NCBI GenBank assembly: GCA_910587695.1
Contig: CAJUNC010000004.1
Span: 22,975-86,974 of the forward strand
Reading direction: 5' to 3'
DNA length: 64,000 nt
Origin: an uncultured Lactobacillus sp.
Lineage (GTDB): Bacteria; Bacillota; Bacilli; Lactobacillales; Lactobacillaceae
This document shows, piece after piece, positions 25,188 through 33,192 of the stretch (the first letter of the stretch is position 1; every line of letters begins with the position of its first letter). Both the position numbers and the translations under genes were made by a program. The notes under the pieces were generated by a model. That model was not told the DNA's origin and searched no databases. It was given only the letters and a program-made list of their open reading frames with translations.

Positions 25188-26606
25188 TTAAAGATTCTTA
25201 TCCATATCGAAAGTAAGCTTCGATAATTCTAAGCCACCAGTGACACAATCAGCGATCGCTTTCATCGTTAGCTCTCGCATCTGAGCTACGATCCGGTAAT
25301 TTTCTTTTGTCAAATATGTCGTTGCTTCTTTTCCGTTCAGATCAGCTACTCCATTATCGATCTCACCGATCAAACGGTGTAAAACTTCACGTGTTTGGAT
25401 CAAATAATCACGATTTTTTTGCACGAATTGGGCATAGTGTGCTTCGGTCAGCATCGATAAAGTTCGATACATCCAATAGGCACTAGTGATATCATAATCC
25501 AATGGTGTTTTACTCCAACTTGGATCAGTATCAGTCGCATTCGTATAAAATGGAACATATGGGGTAAATGTTGGAACCCCAAAGCAGATCCACATCAACG
25601 CTGCATTCTTAGCTGGAACATCATTTCTGATCTGTAAAACATGCGAATTTTGGGTCCGATTCAATGAGATCGGGCGAAATTTGAGCTTATCGGCTTGACT
25701 TCCGTGCCCCAAAGGATCGTATTTAGTTTCGTTATAATGTGAAGCCAAAACATATGTCAGATCCTCAACTTTCAATAATCGCTTAGAACGGCAGATAAAT
25801 GGTAAGTCGCTTGATTGCGGATCTTGTTCGATCTCTGGGTTAAAATAACGTTGCCCATACCATACACGAGGCGTATTGTAATGCCGATCTTTTTCATTGT
25901 CAGTCCCAAAGATCTTTCTGAAGTTAAAAGTCGACTTATCGGGATTCAAGTGGTATTTTTCCACAAATTCTTGTAAGCCTTCTGACCACAGATAGTTTTG
26001 TGGATCATTAAAATCTATGTAATCTTGTGCAACTTGATTGGCAGCGATCGCATACGCATCATCGGGGATCTTAGTTGCAGCCCAATGATGCCCCGTTACG
26101 ATCTCCATATACCAAACTTCATCTTTATCAGCAAACAAGACACCGTTACCTTCGGGCGAACCATATTTTTTGATCAATTCACCTAAATATAAGACACCTT
26201 CCCTGGCTGAAGTGATAAATGGTGCGACCATTGATTGTAAAGAATCCTCAGCTAAACCATCCACGACAAAGGGATCGTGGGCTAGAGCTAACGGATCGCC
26301 ATAGACAGATTCGGTCGCTGACATTGCAACATTTTTTTCATTGATCGAACTTTCGCCAAAATAGCCTAAACCTTTAACGTCAACATTTGGCGTCATCGTC
26401 GTCCGATAGCCGTCAGCTGGCAGTGGAGCTTCAAACCCATTTTGCGTTGAGCGCCACATTTCATGACGCCCATGTACTGCTTGCTGCATGATAAAGCGCT
26501 GTGGTGTCAGTGGTAAAAACGTATCATCATTGCGCGCGATCATCGTCGATCCATCGATCGTGGCCTTTTTCCCTACTAAGATCGTCGTACATGCTTGTTC
26601 ATTCAT
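25188..26606 (-). CDS. pepD: Dipeptidase, peptidase family C69 (PepD)
   Basis: A 472-residue N-terminal nucleophile dipeptidase that cleaves a broad range of dipeptides in the cytosol, the last step of peptide utilisation in lactic acid bacteria. The nucleophilic cysteine is C6 (EQACTTILVG); in this family it may become the first residue after removal of a short propeptide. The conserved DGSTMIARNDD stretch follows (18-28), and the AANQVAQDY and WYGQRYFNPE regions are typical of C69 proteins. There is no signal peptide. It lies upstream of a hypothetical gene on the same strand. Its substrates could come from peptides imported after extracellular proteolysis; that link is inferred. Confidence 0.93.
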   Translation of the reverse strand: MNEQACTTILVGKKATIDGSTMIARNDDTFLPLTPQRFIMQQAVHGRHEMWRSTQNGFEAPLPADGYRTTMTPNVDVKGLGYFGESSINEKNVAMSATESVYGDPLALAHDPFVVDGLAEDSLQSMVAPFITSAREGVLYLGELIKKYGSPEGNGVLFADKDEVWYMEIVTGHHWAATKIPDDAYAIAANQVAQDYIDFNDPQNYLWSEGLQEFVEKYHLNPDKSTFNFRKIFGTDNEKDRHYNTPRVWYGQRYFNPEIEQDPQSSDLPFICRSKRLLKVEDLTYVLASHYNETKYDPLGHGSQADKLKFRPISLNRTQNSHVLQIRNDVPAKNAALMWICFGVPTFTPYVPFYTNATDTDPSWSKTPLDYDITSAYWMYRTLSMLTEAHYAQFVQKNRDYLIQTREVLHRLIGEIDNGVADLNGKEATTYLTKENYRIVAQMRELTMKAIADCVTGGLELSKLTFDMDKNL

Positions 26607-26736
26607 AAATTATCATATCCTTCCTGACACTTTAAAAGTCTACACCTTAATTTTTCCTAATGCTACTACAATTAATTTTAGAAACCTGTATAATAGACAT
26701 TGACAATACTTACTAAAGAATAGGATAAACTTGACT

Positions 26737-27405
26737 ATGAAACCACAAAGTTCTCGCTTTTATTTGAGTCTCGCTATTGCTGTGATCATCTGCGGTACCT
26801 TTTTGATCTACCGTGTAACTAAACAAACACCAGCTTCAACAACGACTCAAGCACAAACAACTGAAAAAACTCAGGCGACTAAAGCTACAGTTACCAAAAA
26901 AGCAACTAATTCTGAGAATAAGACCATGCAAACACCGATCGATTGGCAAAAGTCTTCTGAGACCAAACCTTATCCTGATCTAGATCAAGTCAGTGATTTT
27001 TGGATCAAAGTCGACCTCAAAAAGAATCGGACTTATCTAATGTCAGGCGATAAAGTGATCTACACGATGTATTCGTCTGGTGGAGCTTATCATCACGATG
27101 AAGAAACTGGTAAATACAAAAGCTATACCCCGACCGGAACTTTCTACATCGAACCTGAGCGAGGCGACTCATTTTACAATGCATCCCTAAATGAAGGGGC
27201 TAATAATTGGGTCTCTTTTAAAGACCATGGGATCTATCTATTCCATTCAGTCCCAACGGATGCGTCAGGCAATTACAATGTCGAGGAAGCTAAAAAGCTA
27301 GGTAAAAAAGCCGCTTCACATGGTTGTATCCGCCTGAGCGTCCCTGATTCAAAATGGATGTCAGAAAATTTAAAAACCGGCACTAAAGTCGTGATCAACG
27401 GCTAA
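26737..27405 (+). CDS. L,D-transpeptidase (YkuD domain), active-site intact
   Basis: A 222-residue membrane-anchored enzyme: one N-terminal hydrophobic helix (about 10-25), a Thr/Ala/Gln-rich linker to about 60, then a YkuD domain (about 80-222). The active-site motif SHGCIRLS, with catalytic Cys and His, is complete, and the upstream LFHSVP histidine motif is present. Such enzymes form 3-3 crosslinks in peptidoglycan or attach proteins to it, or act as murein carboxypeptidases. ATG 26737 is preferred over TTG 26731, with TAGGAT as ribosome-binding site. It is convergent with a paralogue at 27471-28205 that lacks the catalytic residues; they share a bidirectional terminator. Confidence 0.92.
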   Translation: MKPQSSRFYLSLAIAVIICGTFLIYRVTKQTPASTTTQAQTTEKTQATKATVTKKATNSENKTMQTPIDWQKSSETKPYPDLDQVSDFWIKVDLKKNRTYLMSGDKVIYTMYSSGGAYHHDEETGKYKSYTPTGTFYIEPERGDSFYNASLNEGANNWVSFKDHGIYLFHSVPTDASGNYNVEEAKKLGKKAASHGCIRLSVPDSKWMSENLKTGTKVVING

Positions 27406-27411
27406 TAAAAC

Positions 27412-27452
27412 AAAAAGGCTAGCATCGAAAAATTTCGATGCTAGCCTTTTTT
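27412..27452. terminator. Bidirectional terminator between the two YkuD paralogues
   Basis: A perfect hairpin (AAAAGGCTAGCATCGAAA and its complement) has A/T runs on both sides, between two convergent genes. Confidence 0.93.
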
Positions 27453-27470
27453 AGTTGCCAGATCTCAAAC

Positions 27471-28205
27471 TTATTGATCTTTCATATACTCCCATGCATC
27501 ATGCTTTGGATCATTGTCTTCGATCACGACTTTTGTTTTAGCTGGAAGATTATCCATGATCCATTTAGCATCAGCTACACTCAAACGAATGCTACCATAC
27601 GCTTTGATATTGTGCTTTTTGGTCACCTTTTGCCCTAATAATTTAGCTTGGCTTTCGATAACTTTTTTATCCTGATCAAACGGTACTGATTCAAAGCGAT
27701 ATGCCCCATGTCCTCTAAATGATGTCCAGTATTTAGCACCATAGTCCTTCGTCGCATCGTAAAATTCTTCACCGCGTTCCTTTTGGAGCTTAAAATCTCC
27801 AGTTGGTGTTTCCTGATAATTCTTAACATTTTCAAAATTTTTCCCGATCGAAGCATACATCGTGTATAAAGTATATGGTCCTTGGCGCACGTAAACTCGT
27901 TGTTTATTTGGTGAAACCAATAGCCAGATCTTTTGATCGAGCTTTTTAGACTTGACAGCCTGTCTTACATCAGGATATGGCAGAGTCTCTGAAGGCTGGT
28001 CCCAAGCGATCGGTGTCCGCATATGCTTTTTTTGTTCCCGTAAAAGTTCTTTTTTTCGTTTTTCTTCTTGCTTATCAAGTTTTGCTTGGCGCTCAACTTT
28101 TAGCGCATTTTTTTCTTCGGCACGGTGAATGTATACCGCACTATATCCCGCAAGTCCAACTAAAATAATTGCAACTGCCCAATGGATCCAACTTGCTTTT
28201 TTCAT
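27471..28205 (-). CDS. YkuD-domain protein with substituted active site (probable non-catalytic L,D-transpeptidase paralogue)
   Basis: A 244-residue paralogue of the enzyme encoded at 26737-27405. It has an N-terminal anchor (about 8-28), a charged Lys/Glu/Arg helix (about 30-65) and a YkuD-like domain with matching landmarks: MRTPIAWDQPSETLPYPD, then TPTGDFKLQKERGEEFYDA. At the catalytic site SHGCIRLS is replaced by AYGSIRLS: Cys becomes Ser and the neighbouring His becomes Tyr. The FHSVP histidine is also replaced (YRFESVP). The rest of the fold, including SVADAKWIMDNL, is well kept, so it is not decaying randomly. It may bind peptidoglycan or the partner enzyme without catalysis. A weak serine-based activity cannot be excluded. 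Confidence 0.85.
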   Translation of the reverse strand: MKKASWIHWAVAIILVGLAGYSAVYIHRAEEKNALKVERQAKLDKQEEKRKKELLREQKKHMRTPIAWDQPSETLPYPDVRQAVKSKKLDQKIWLLVSPNKQRVYVRQGPYTLYTMYASIGKNFENVKNYQETPTGDFKLQKERGEEFYDATKDYGAKYWTSFRGHGAYRFESVPFDQDKKVIESQAKLLGQKVTKKHNIKAYGSIRLSVADAKWIMDNLPAKTKVVIEDNDPKHDAWEYMKDQ

Positions 28206-28279
28206 AATTTAAAGTGATCCTTTCTTAACTAATTGACCTTAATTCAATATAAGGATAAGCCTGTAAAATGTCAACTTTA

Positions 28280-29824
28280 TCAGCGCTTTAATTGGATATT
28301 TTCTACATCAAATATCTTATCGATCCAGCCAGCATAAAATGAAGCTTCGTGGGTGACCAGCAAAACATTTCCTGGGAAATTCATCAAAGCTTGCTTTAAC
28401 GCCTGCTTGGTCTCATCATCAAGATGGTTTGTCGGTTCGTCTAAGATCAAGAAATTACTTGGCTTTAATTCTAATAAACACAGTTTGACCTTAGTCTGTT
28501 CGCCCCCACTCAATAAATTCATCGGTTTGAGTGTATTAGCCGCATTGATCCCTGCACGAGCTAAGCGTTGTCGGATCGTTTTTGGCTCAAGCTTAGGATA
28601 GGCATCTTGTAGGACTTGAAGTGGAGTTTGTTTTGGATCTTGCCATGTTAATTCCTGGGTAAAATAATTGATCACAGCAGCATCAACAAATTGAGCTGTT
28701 CCCCCAAAAGTTTTGATCTTACCTAAGATCGACTTGATCAACGTTGATTTTCCGACCCCATTAAATCCTTTAAGCACAACTTTTTCCCCGTGACTCATCG
28801 AAAATGTCACTGGTTCGAGCAATGGTTTGTTATAGCCCACTGATAACTTTTTGACACGCAAAGTCGCACTTGAAAGCAGTTCTAGATATGGGAAGTTGAA
28901 ATGAGCTTGGAGATTATCACTTGGTGGCGTCAAGCGCTCTAATTTATCTAGCCGTTTTTGCCGTGATTTAGCCATTGCAGCTCGTGTTCCTGCTTTATTT
29001 TTGCGAATATACGCTTCATCTTTTTCGATCTGTCGCCGTTGTTTTTCATAGGCCTTGAGCTGAACTTCTTTTTTGACTTCTTTTTGTTTGATCGCAGCTT
29101 GGAAACTACCTGTATATTTCGTGATCTTACCAAAGGCAACGTCAATGATCGTATTGGTGATCGCTTCTAAAAAGTCATAATCGTGGGAGATGACCATAAA
29201 GCAACCAGAAAATTCATTTAGATAACTGATCAACCATTCGATATGTTCCGTATCTAAATAATTTGTTGGTTCGTCTAACAGCAAGACATCGGGTTCTTCC
29301 AATAATAATTTAGCTAAAATTATCTTAGAACGTTGTCCACCAGAACAACTGCTGACTTGACGCTCTTTTCCCAAGACATCGATCCCTAGTCCGGTCATGA
29401 CTTGATCGATCTTGACATCTAAACCATAAAAATCAGCTGCTTCTAACTGTTCTTGATATTTACCCGCTTTAGTCAACAAAGCATCATCTAAAGTTGTTGC
29501 ATAATCAGCATAGCACTTAGCTTGTTTAGCTTCGATCTCGTATAATTCCTTAAAAGCACTCTGCAAAAAGTTACCAATAGTCAGATCATGCGCTGATTCA
29601 GCATACTGATCGAGATAACCGATCTTTTTACCACGTTGCCATTTGATCTGCCCTTCATCAGGTAGAGTCTGGCCCGTGATCAAACGGATCAAGGTCGATT
29701 TTCCTGCACCGTTTTGGCCGATAACTCCCATATGGTCTTCTTTGTTCAAAACAAATGAGGCTTGATCATAAAGCTTTTTATCCGCATAACTCATCGAGAG
29801 ATCTGTTACTTCTAAAATACTCAT
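28280..29824 (-). CDS. ABC-F family ATPase
   Basis: A 514-residue soluble protein with two ABC domains joined by a basic helical linker (about 235-310, rich in Lys, Arg and Glu) and no membrane part, the ABC-F layout. Walker A motifs are GQNGAGKST (about 36-44) and GFNGVGKST; signatures are CSGGQRSKI (Cys at the first position) and LSGGEQTKV; both Walker B motifs read DEPTN. ABC-F proteins bind the ribosomal E site and act in translation or in protection from ribosome-targeting antibiotics. The short linker favours a housekeeping translation factor over a resistance protein, but this is not decisive. It is transcribed alone. Confidence 0.88.
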   Translation of the reverse strand: MSILEVTDLSMSYADKKLYDQASFVLNKEDHMGVIGQNGAGKSTLIRLITGQTLPDEGQIKWQRGKKIGYLDQYAESAHDLTIGNFLQSAFKELYEIEAKQAKCYADYATTLDDALLTKAGKYQEQLEAADFYGLDVKIDQVMTGLGIDVLGKERQVSSCSGGQRSKIILAKLLLEEPDVLLLDEPTNYLDTEHIEWLISYLNEFSGCFMVISHDYDFLEAITNTIIDVAFGKITKYTGSFQAAIKQKEVKKEVQLKAYEKQRRQIEKDEAYIRKNKAGTRAAMAKSRQKRLDKLERLTPPSDNLQAHFNFPYLELLSSATLRVKKLSVGYNKPLLEPVTFSMSHGEKVVLKGFNGVGKSTLIKSILGKIKTFGGTAQFVDAAVINYFTQELTWQDPKQTPLQVLQDAYPKLEPKTIRQRLARAGINAANTLKPMNLLSGGEQTKVKLCLLELKPSNFLILDEPTNHLDDETKQALKQALMNFPGNVLLVTHEASFYAGWIDKIFDVENIQLKR

Positions 29825-29905
29825 TTCAATTCATTCTTTCTACTCAAATCTTTCGCTAATTATACCATAGAACCGCTATTTTTAAAGAACTACTGTAATT
29901 TGCCC

Positions 29906-29934
29906 TTGATATTTAGGAAGTTTTTCGCTAAAAT
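29906..29934 (+). promoter_or_regulatory. Promoter of the 46-residue basic protein gene
   Basis: TTGATA (29906-29911) and TAAAAT (29929-29934) have a 17-bp spacer, 35 bp before the start codon. Confidence 0.7.
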
Positions 29935-29969
29935 ATAAAGTTGCATGAGTAATGAAGGGAGGGACTACC

Positions 29970-30110
29970 ATGTCACAAAATACACACGTAGGCGTTGGTA
30001 ACGACCGCCGCCCAGTTAACAACAAAAACGTTAAGAAGCGTCGTGCAGAACATCAAGCTGTATTGAGTTTCTTAAAGGAACGCGAAGAAGCTGAAAAAGC
30101 TGCTAAATAA
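29970..30110 (+). CDS. Small basic hypothetical protein, 46 residues
   Basis: ATG 29970 follows a strong Shine-Dalgarno (AAGGGAGG) and a good promoter. The product begins MSQNTHVGVGNDRRPVNN, has a KKRR cluster, and continues into a short amphipathic helix (HQAVLSFLKEREEAEKAA). There is no signal peptide or membrane segment. High basic content and small size suggest binding to nucleic acid or ribosome, but no family was recognised and no function is assigned. Eight bases after its stop codon begins a strongly self-complementary region (30118-30262). That region ends in a terminator-like hairpin, so the mRNA of this gene may be short and highly structured at its 3' end. Confidence 0.8.
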   Translation: MSQNTHVGVGNDRRPVNNKNVKKRRAEHQAVLSFLKEREEAEKAAK

Positions 30111-30117
30111 TTGAGCA

Positions 30118-30262
30118 CCACATGACATACTAGTGGAGCTCTGACCGGGATATCTTACCTGCAGGGTCACTCGCGAGATCTTGCTGATAACCCGGGAAAA
30201 GTTCAATTAATTGAATACAAATAGCTCCACATGGGCCCCTGTCAGGTGTGCACATGTGGATT
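30118..30262 (+). ncRNA. Densely self-complementary element, possible structured RNA or attenuator
   Basis: CCACATG occurs at 30118-30124 and 30227-30233, and both copies can pair with CATGTGG at 30253-30259. GTGGAGCT (30133-30140) pairs with AGCTCCAC (30223-30230). CCGGG (30145-30149) pairs with CCCGG (30191-30195), extended by TATC/GATA. The local hairpin 30226-30260 is followed by TTTATTTT, like a terminator, and is mutually exclusive with the outer stems. About ten hexamer palindromes lie within 145 bp. It stands between the 46-residue gene and the P-type ATPase gene. No known RNA family was matched. Confidence 0.55.
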
Positions 30263-30396
30263 TATTTTGCCCTAATTTCTAATATTTTACATAAAATTTA
30301 CAATGAATTTACCAGCGGATAATTTCTTTTTAATAAGTAAGTGTGATACGATAAGCCTGTAAACTAATAAATCATATCGAAGGAGGAATTTCGTGA

Positions 30397-33051
30397 TTGA
30401 AAACGAAATATTATCAACTTACTGGAGAACAGGCACTTACTGAATTAAAAAGTTCAGCTAATGGTTTGACTGATGCTGAGGTCAAAGCACGTCAAGAAAA
30501 ATACGGTCCTAACGTCTTAGAATCAAAGAAGCATACAACTTTACTCCAAAAGTTCATCGCTCAATTCAAAGACTTGATGATCGTGATCTTGATGGTCGCT
30601 GCCCTAGTTGCCATGCTTGCAGGTGAAGTATCCGATGCTTTGATCATCTTTTTAGTGGTGATCTTAAATGCGGTCTTTGGGGTCTTTCAAGAAGCCAAGG
30701 CTGAAAATGCGATCGATGCTTTACAAGAAATGACGACCCCTTATTCACGTGTCAAACGCAATGGTGTGGTCATGCAAGTCAAAAGTGATGAGATCGTCTT
30801 GGGGGATATCGTCTTGCTCGAAGCTGGCGACATCGTTCCAGCCGACATGCGGATCCTCGAATCTTCTTCTCTCAAGATCGAAGAAGCTGCTTTGACGGGC
30901 GAATCTGTTCCCGTCGATAAAGATAGTAGCGTCTTGGATGAAAAAGAACCTCCTTTAGGCGAACAAAGCAACCTATGCTTTATGAACACTAGCGTCACAT
31001 ATGGTACAGCCGAAGCAGTCGTCTTTGCGACGGGAATGCAGACTCAAGTTGGGCATATCGCTACCATGTTAGATGAAGTTGACAATTCCGTAACTCCTCT
31101 GCAAAAAAATATCACCCATTTGAGCAAGGTCTTGACTGTTTTGATCTTGATCATCGCTGTTGTGATCTTTGTCTTTGGGGTCGTGACGGGACGTGAATCC
31201 GTCTTAGATATGTTATTAACAGCGATCTCACTTGCTGTAGCTGCGATCCCTGAAGGCCTACCTGCGATCGTAACGATCACTCTTGCCTTAGGTACCCAGA
31301 CGATGGCCAAACGCAATGCACTGGTCCGTAAATTACCAGCGGTCGAAACTTTAGGGACAACTGAGATCATCGCCTCCGATAAGACTGGGACTTTGACCCA
31401 AAATAAGATGACAGTTGAACAACTCTACACTGACCATAACTTGGTATCAGCTGATACTTTCAAAGTCTCACCTAAAAAACGGCTAGCCCAGATCATGATC
31501 TTAGCTAACGATAGTCAAGAAACACCTGATGGTCTAGTAGGTGATCCGACCGAAACGGCCTTGATCCAATACTATTTAGATCGTCAAATGGACGTTAAGC
31601 AAGTTCAAAATGATTTTTTACGGATCAACTCGATCCCCTTTGATTCTGAACGTAAAATGATGTCAGCGATCGTTTCTCATGCTGACCAATGTTATTTGAT
31701 GACCAAAGGGGCCGTTGATGAGATCTTACAACGGACGAACAGGATCGAAGATAACGGTGAAATAAGACCGATCACTAAAGCCGATAAAGATAAGATCTTA
31801 AACACTAATCATGAATTAGCACTCGAAGCTTTACGTGTTTTAGGCTTTGCATATAAACCCTTGACTGAAAAAGAAAGCGATCGCCAAGCAACATCTGATA
31901 ATTTGGAAAATGACTTGATCTTCGTTGGAATGATCGGGATGATCGATCCTCAAAGACCCGAAGTCAAAGATGCAGTCGCTGAAGCTAAATCGGCTGGTAT
32001 CCGTCCACTTATGATCACAGGTGACCACAAAGATACGGCTAGAGCGATCGCGATCCGCCTAGGTATCATCCGACCAGACGATGAAAGCGGCGTGATCACT
32101 GGGCGCGATCTAGATGCAATGTCTGATGAAGAATTGAAGCAAAATGTTACTAAATACTCGGTCTATGCTCGAGTTGCACCTGAACATAAGGTGCGGATCG
32201 TCAAGGCTTGGCAAGCACATGGCAAGATCGTAGCGATGACTGGTGACGGGGTCAACGATGCCCCAGCCCTAAAGACCGCTGATATCGGGGTCGGTATGGG
32301 GATCACCGGAACTGAAGTATCTAAAAATGCTTCTGATATCGTCCTAGCCGATGATAACTTTGCCACGATCATTTTAGCTGTTCGTGAAGGTAGAAAGGTC
32401 TTTTCTAACATCCAAAAAGCGATCCAATACCTTTTGTCTGCTAATTTGGGTGAAGTATTGACACTCTTTATGATGACTATGCTCAACTGGTCGATCTTTG
32501 CTCCGGTACAGATCTTGTGGATCAACTTAGTCACAGATACTTTCCCTGCGATCGCTTTAGGTGTTGAAAAAGGCGAAAAAGATATCATGAAAAAGAAACC
32601 ACGTGGTAGTCGCTCGAACTTCCTCTCTAATGGGGTCGGTTCAAGCATCATTTACCAAGGTATCTTAGAAGGAGTCCTAACGCTTTTGGTCTATTGGATC
32701 GCGATCAACTATCCATTCCATGAATCATCAGCTCAGATCCATGCTGATGCGTTGACAATGGCTTATGCAACTCTAGGTGTGATCCAATTGTTCCATGCTT
32801 TCAACTCCAAATCGATCCACGGAACGATCTTTTCTAAGGAGACATTCAACAACAAATACTTCAACATTGCTATCCTAGCCTCGGCTGTGTTATTAGCGAT
32901 GACGATCTTCGTACCAGCCTTTAACAGCACATTCCATGTTACAACGCTTGCGTTAGAACAATGGGGGATCGTTTTAGGCGCTGGTGCTTTAATGATCATC
33001 ATCGTCGAAGTTGTGAAATTCTTCCAAAGAAAATTCATCTACAAAGACTGA
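30397..33051 (+). CDS. Cation-transporting P-type ATPase (P2, Ca2+-ATPase/PacL-like)
   Basis: An 884-residue P-type ATPase. Visible: N-terminal cation-ATPase domain, TM1-2, actuator motif TGES (near 182-185), TM4 with PEGLP (ion-binding loop typical of Ca2+-type pumps), the phosphorylation site DKTGTLT (about 329-335), the nucleotide-binding KGA motif, hinge MTGDGVNDAPALK, and six C-terminal helices. By family it exports Ca2+ (or Mn2+) from the cytosol using ATP. The start is TTG 30397, 10 bp after AGGAGG; no better in-frame start exists. Upstream lies the structured element at 30118-30262 and a possible TG-extended -10 (TGATACGAT) near 30344. It is convergent with rexA through palindrome copy C. 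Confidence 0.92.
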   Translation: MKTKYYQLTGEQALTELKSSANGLTDAEVKARQEKYGPNVLESKKHTTLLQKFIAQFKDLMIVILMVAALVAMLAGEVSDALIIFLVVILNAVFGVFQEAKAENAIDALQEMTTPYSRVKRNGVVMQVKSDEIVLGDIVLLEAGDIVPADMRILESSSLKIEEAALTGESVPVDKDSSVLDEKEPPLGEQSNLCFMNTSVTYGTAEAVVFATGMQTQVGHIATMLDEVDNSVTPLQKNITHLSKVLTVLILIIAVVIFVFGVVTGRESVLDMLLTAISLAVAAIPEGLPAIVTITLALGTQTMAKRNALVRKLPAVETLGTTEIIASDKTGTLTQNKMTVEQLYTDHNLVSADTFKVSPKKRLAQIMILANDSQETPDGLVGDPTETALIQYYLDRQMDVKQVQNDFLRINSIPFDSERKMMSAIVSHADQCYLMTKGAVDEILQRTNRIEDNGEIRPITKADKDKILNTNHELALEALRVLGFAYKPLTEKESDRQATSDNLENDLIFVGMIGMIDPQRPEVKDAVAEAKSAGIRPLMITGDHKDTARAIAIRLGIIRPDDESGVITGRDLDAMSDEELKQNVTKYSVYARVAPEHKVRIVKAWQAHGKIVAMTGDGVNDAPALKTADIGVGMGITGTEVSKNASDIVLADDNFATIILAVREGRKVFSNIQKAIQYLLSANLGEVLTLFMMTMLNWSIFAPVQILWINLVTDTFPAIALGVEKGEKDIMKKKPRGSRSNFLSNGVGSSIIYQGILEGVLTLLVYWIAINYPFHESSAQIHADALTMAYATLGVIQLFHAFNSKSIHGTIFSKETFNNKYFNIAILASAVLLAMTIFVPAFNSTFHVTTLALEQWGIVLGAGALMIIIVEVVKFFQRKFIYKD

Positions 33052-33101
33052 TCAGTGCGTAGAAAAACGCTAGGGCACGACAATGATCCGTATGTAGAAA
33101 T

Positions 33102-33164
33102 AATATAAATAAGGGACCTACTATGATGCATATTTTACATCATAGTAGGTCCCTTATTTATATT
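33102..33164. repeat. Long hairpin, palindrome family copy C (perfect 27-bp arms, reversed orientation)
   Basis: Arms 33102-33128 and 33138-33164 are exact complements. Read on the opposite strand, its loop (TAAAATATG) and arms align with copies B and D, so it lies in the inverse orientation. It sits between the convergent P-type ATPase and rexA genes. Confidence 0.9.
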
Positions 33165-33192
33165 TCGCTGACCGTTTTAGTTCATTTTCTTA

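Noticed and set aside
30118..30262. Vector polylinker contamination, suggested by many six-base restriction palindromes in a row
   Set aside because: The order of sites matches no polylinker I know, the segment is continuous with native genes on both sides, and its palindromes form coherent long-range stems. It is better explained as structured RNA, though a vector database search would settle it.
32163..32651. Leftward 162-codon frame inside the P-type ATPase gene
   Set aside because: It is a shadow of the highly conserved hinge and transmembrane region; no start signal.
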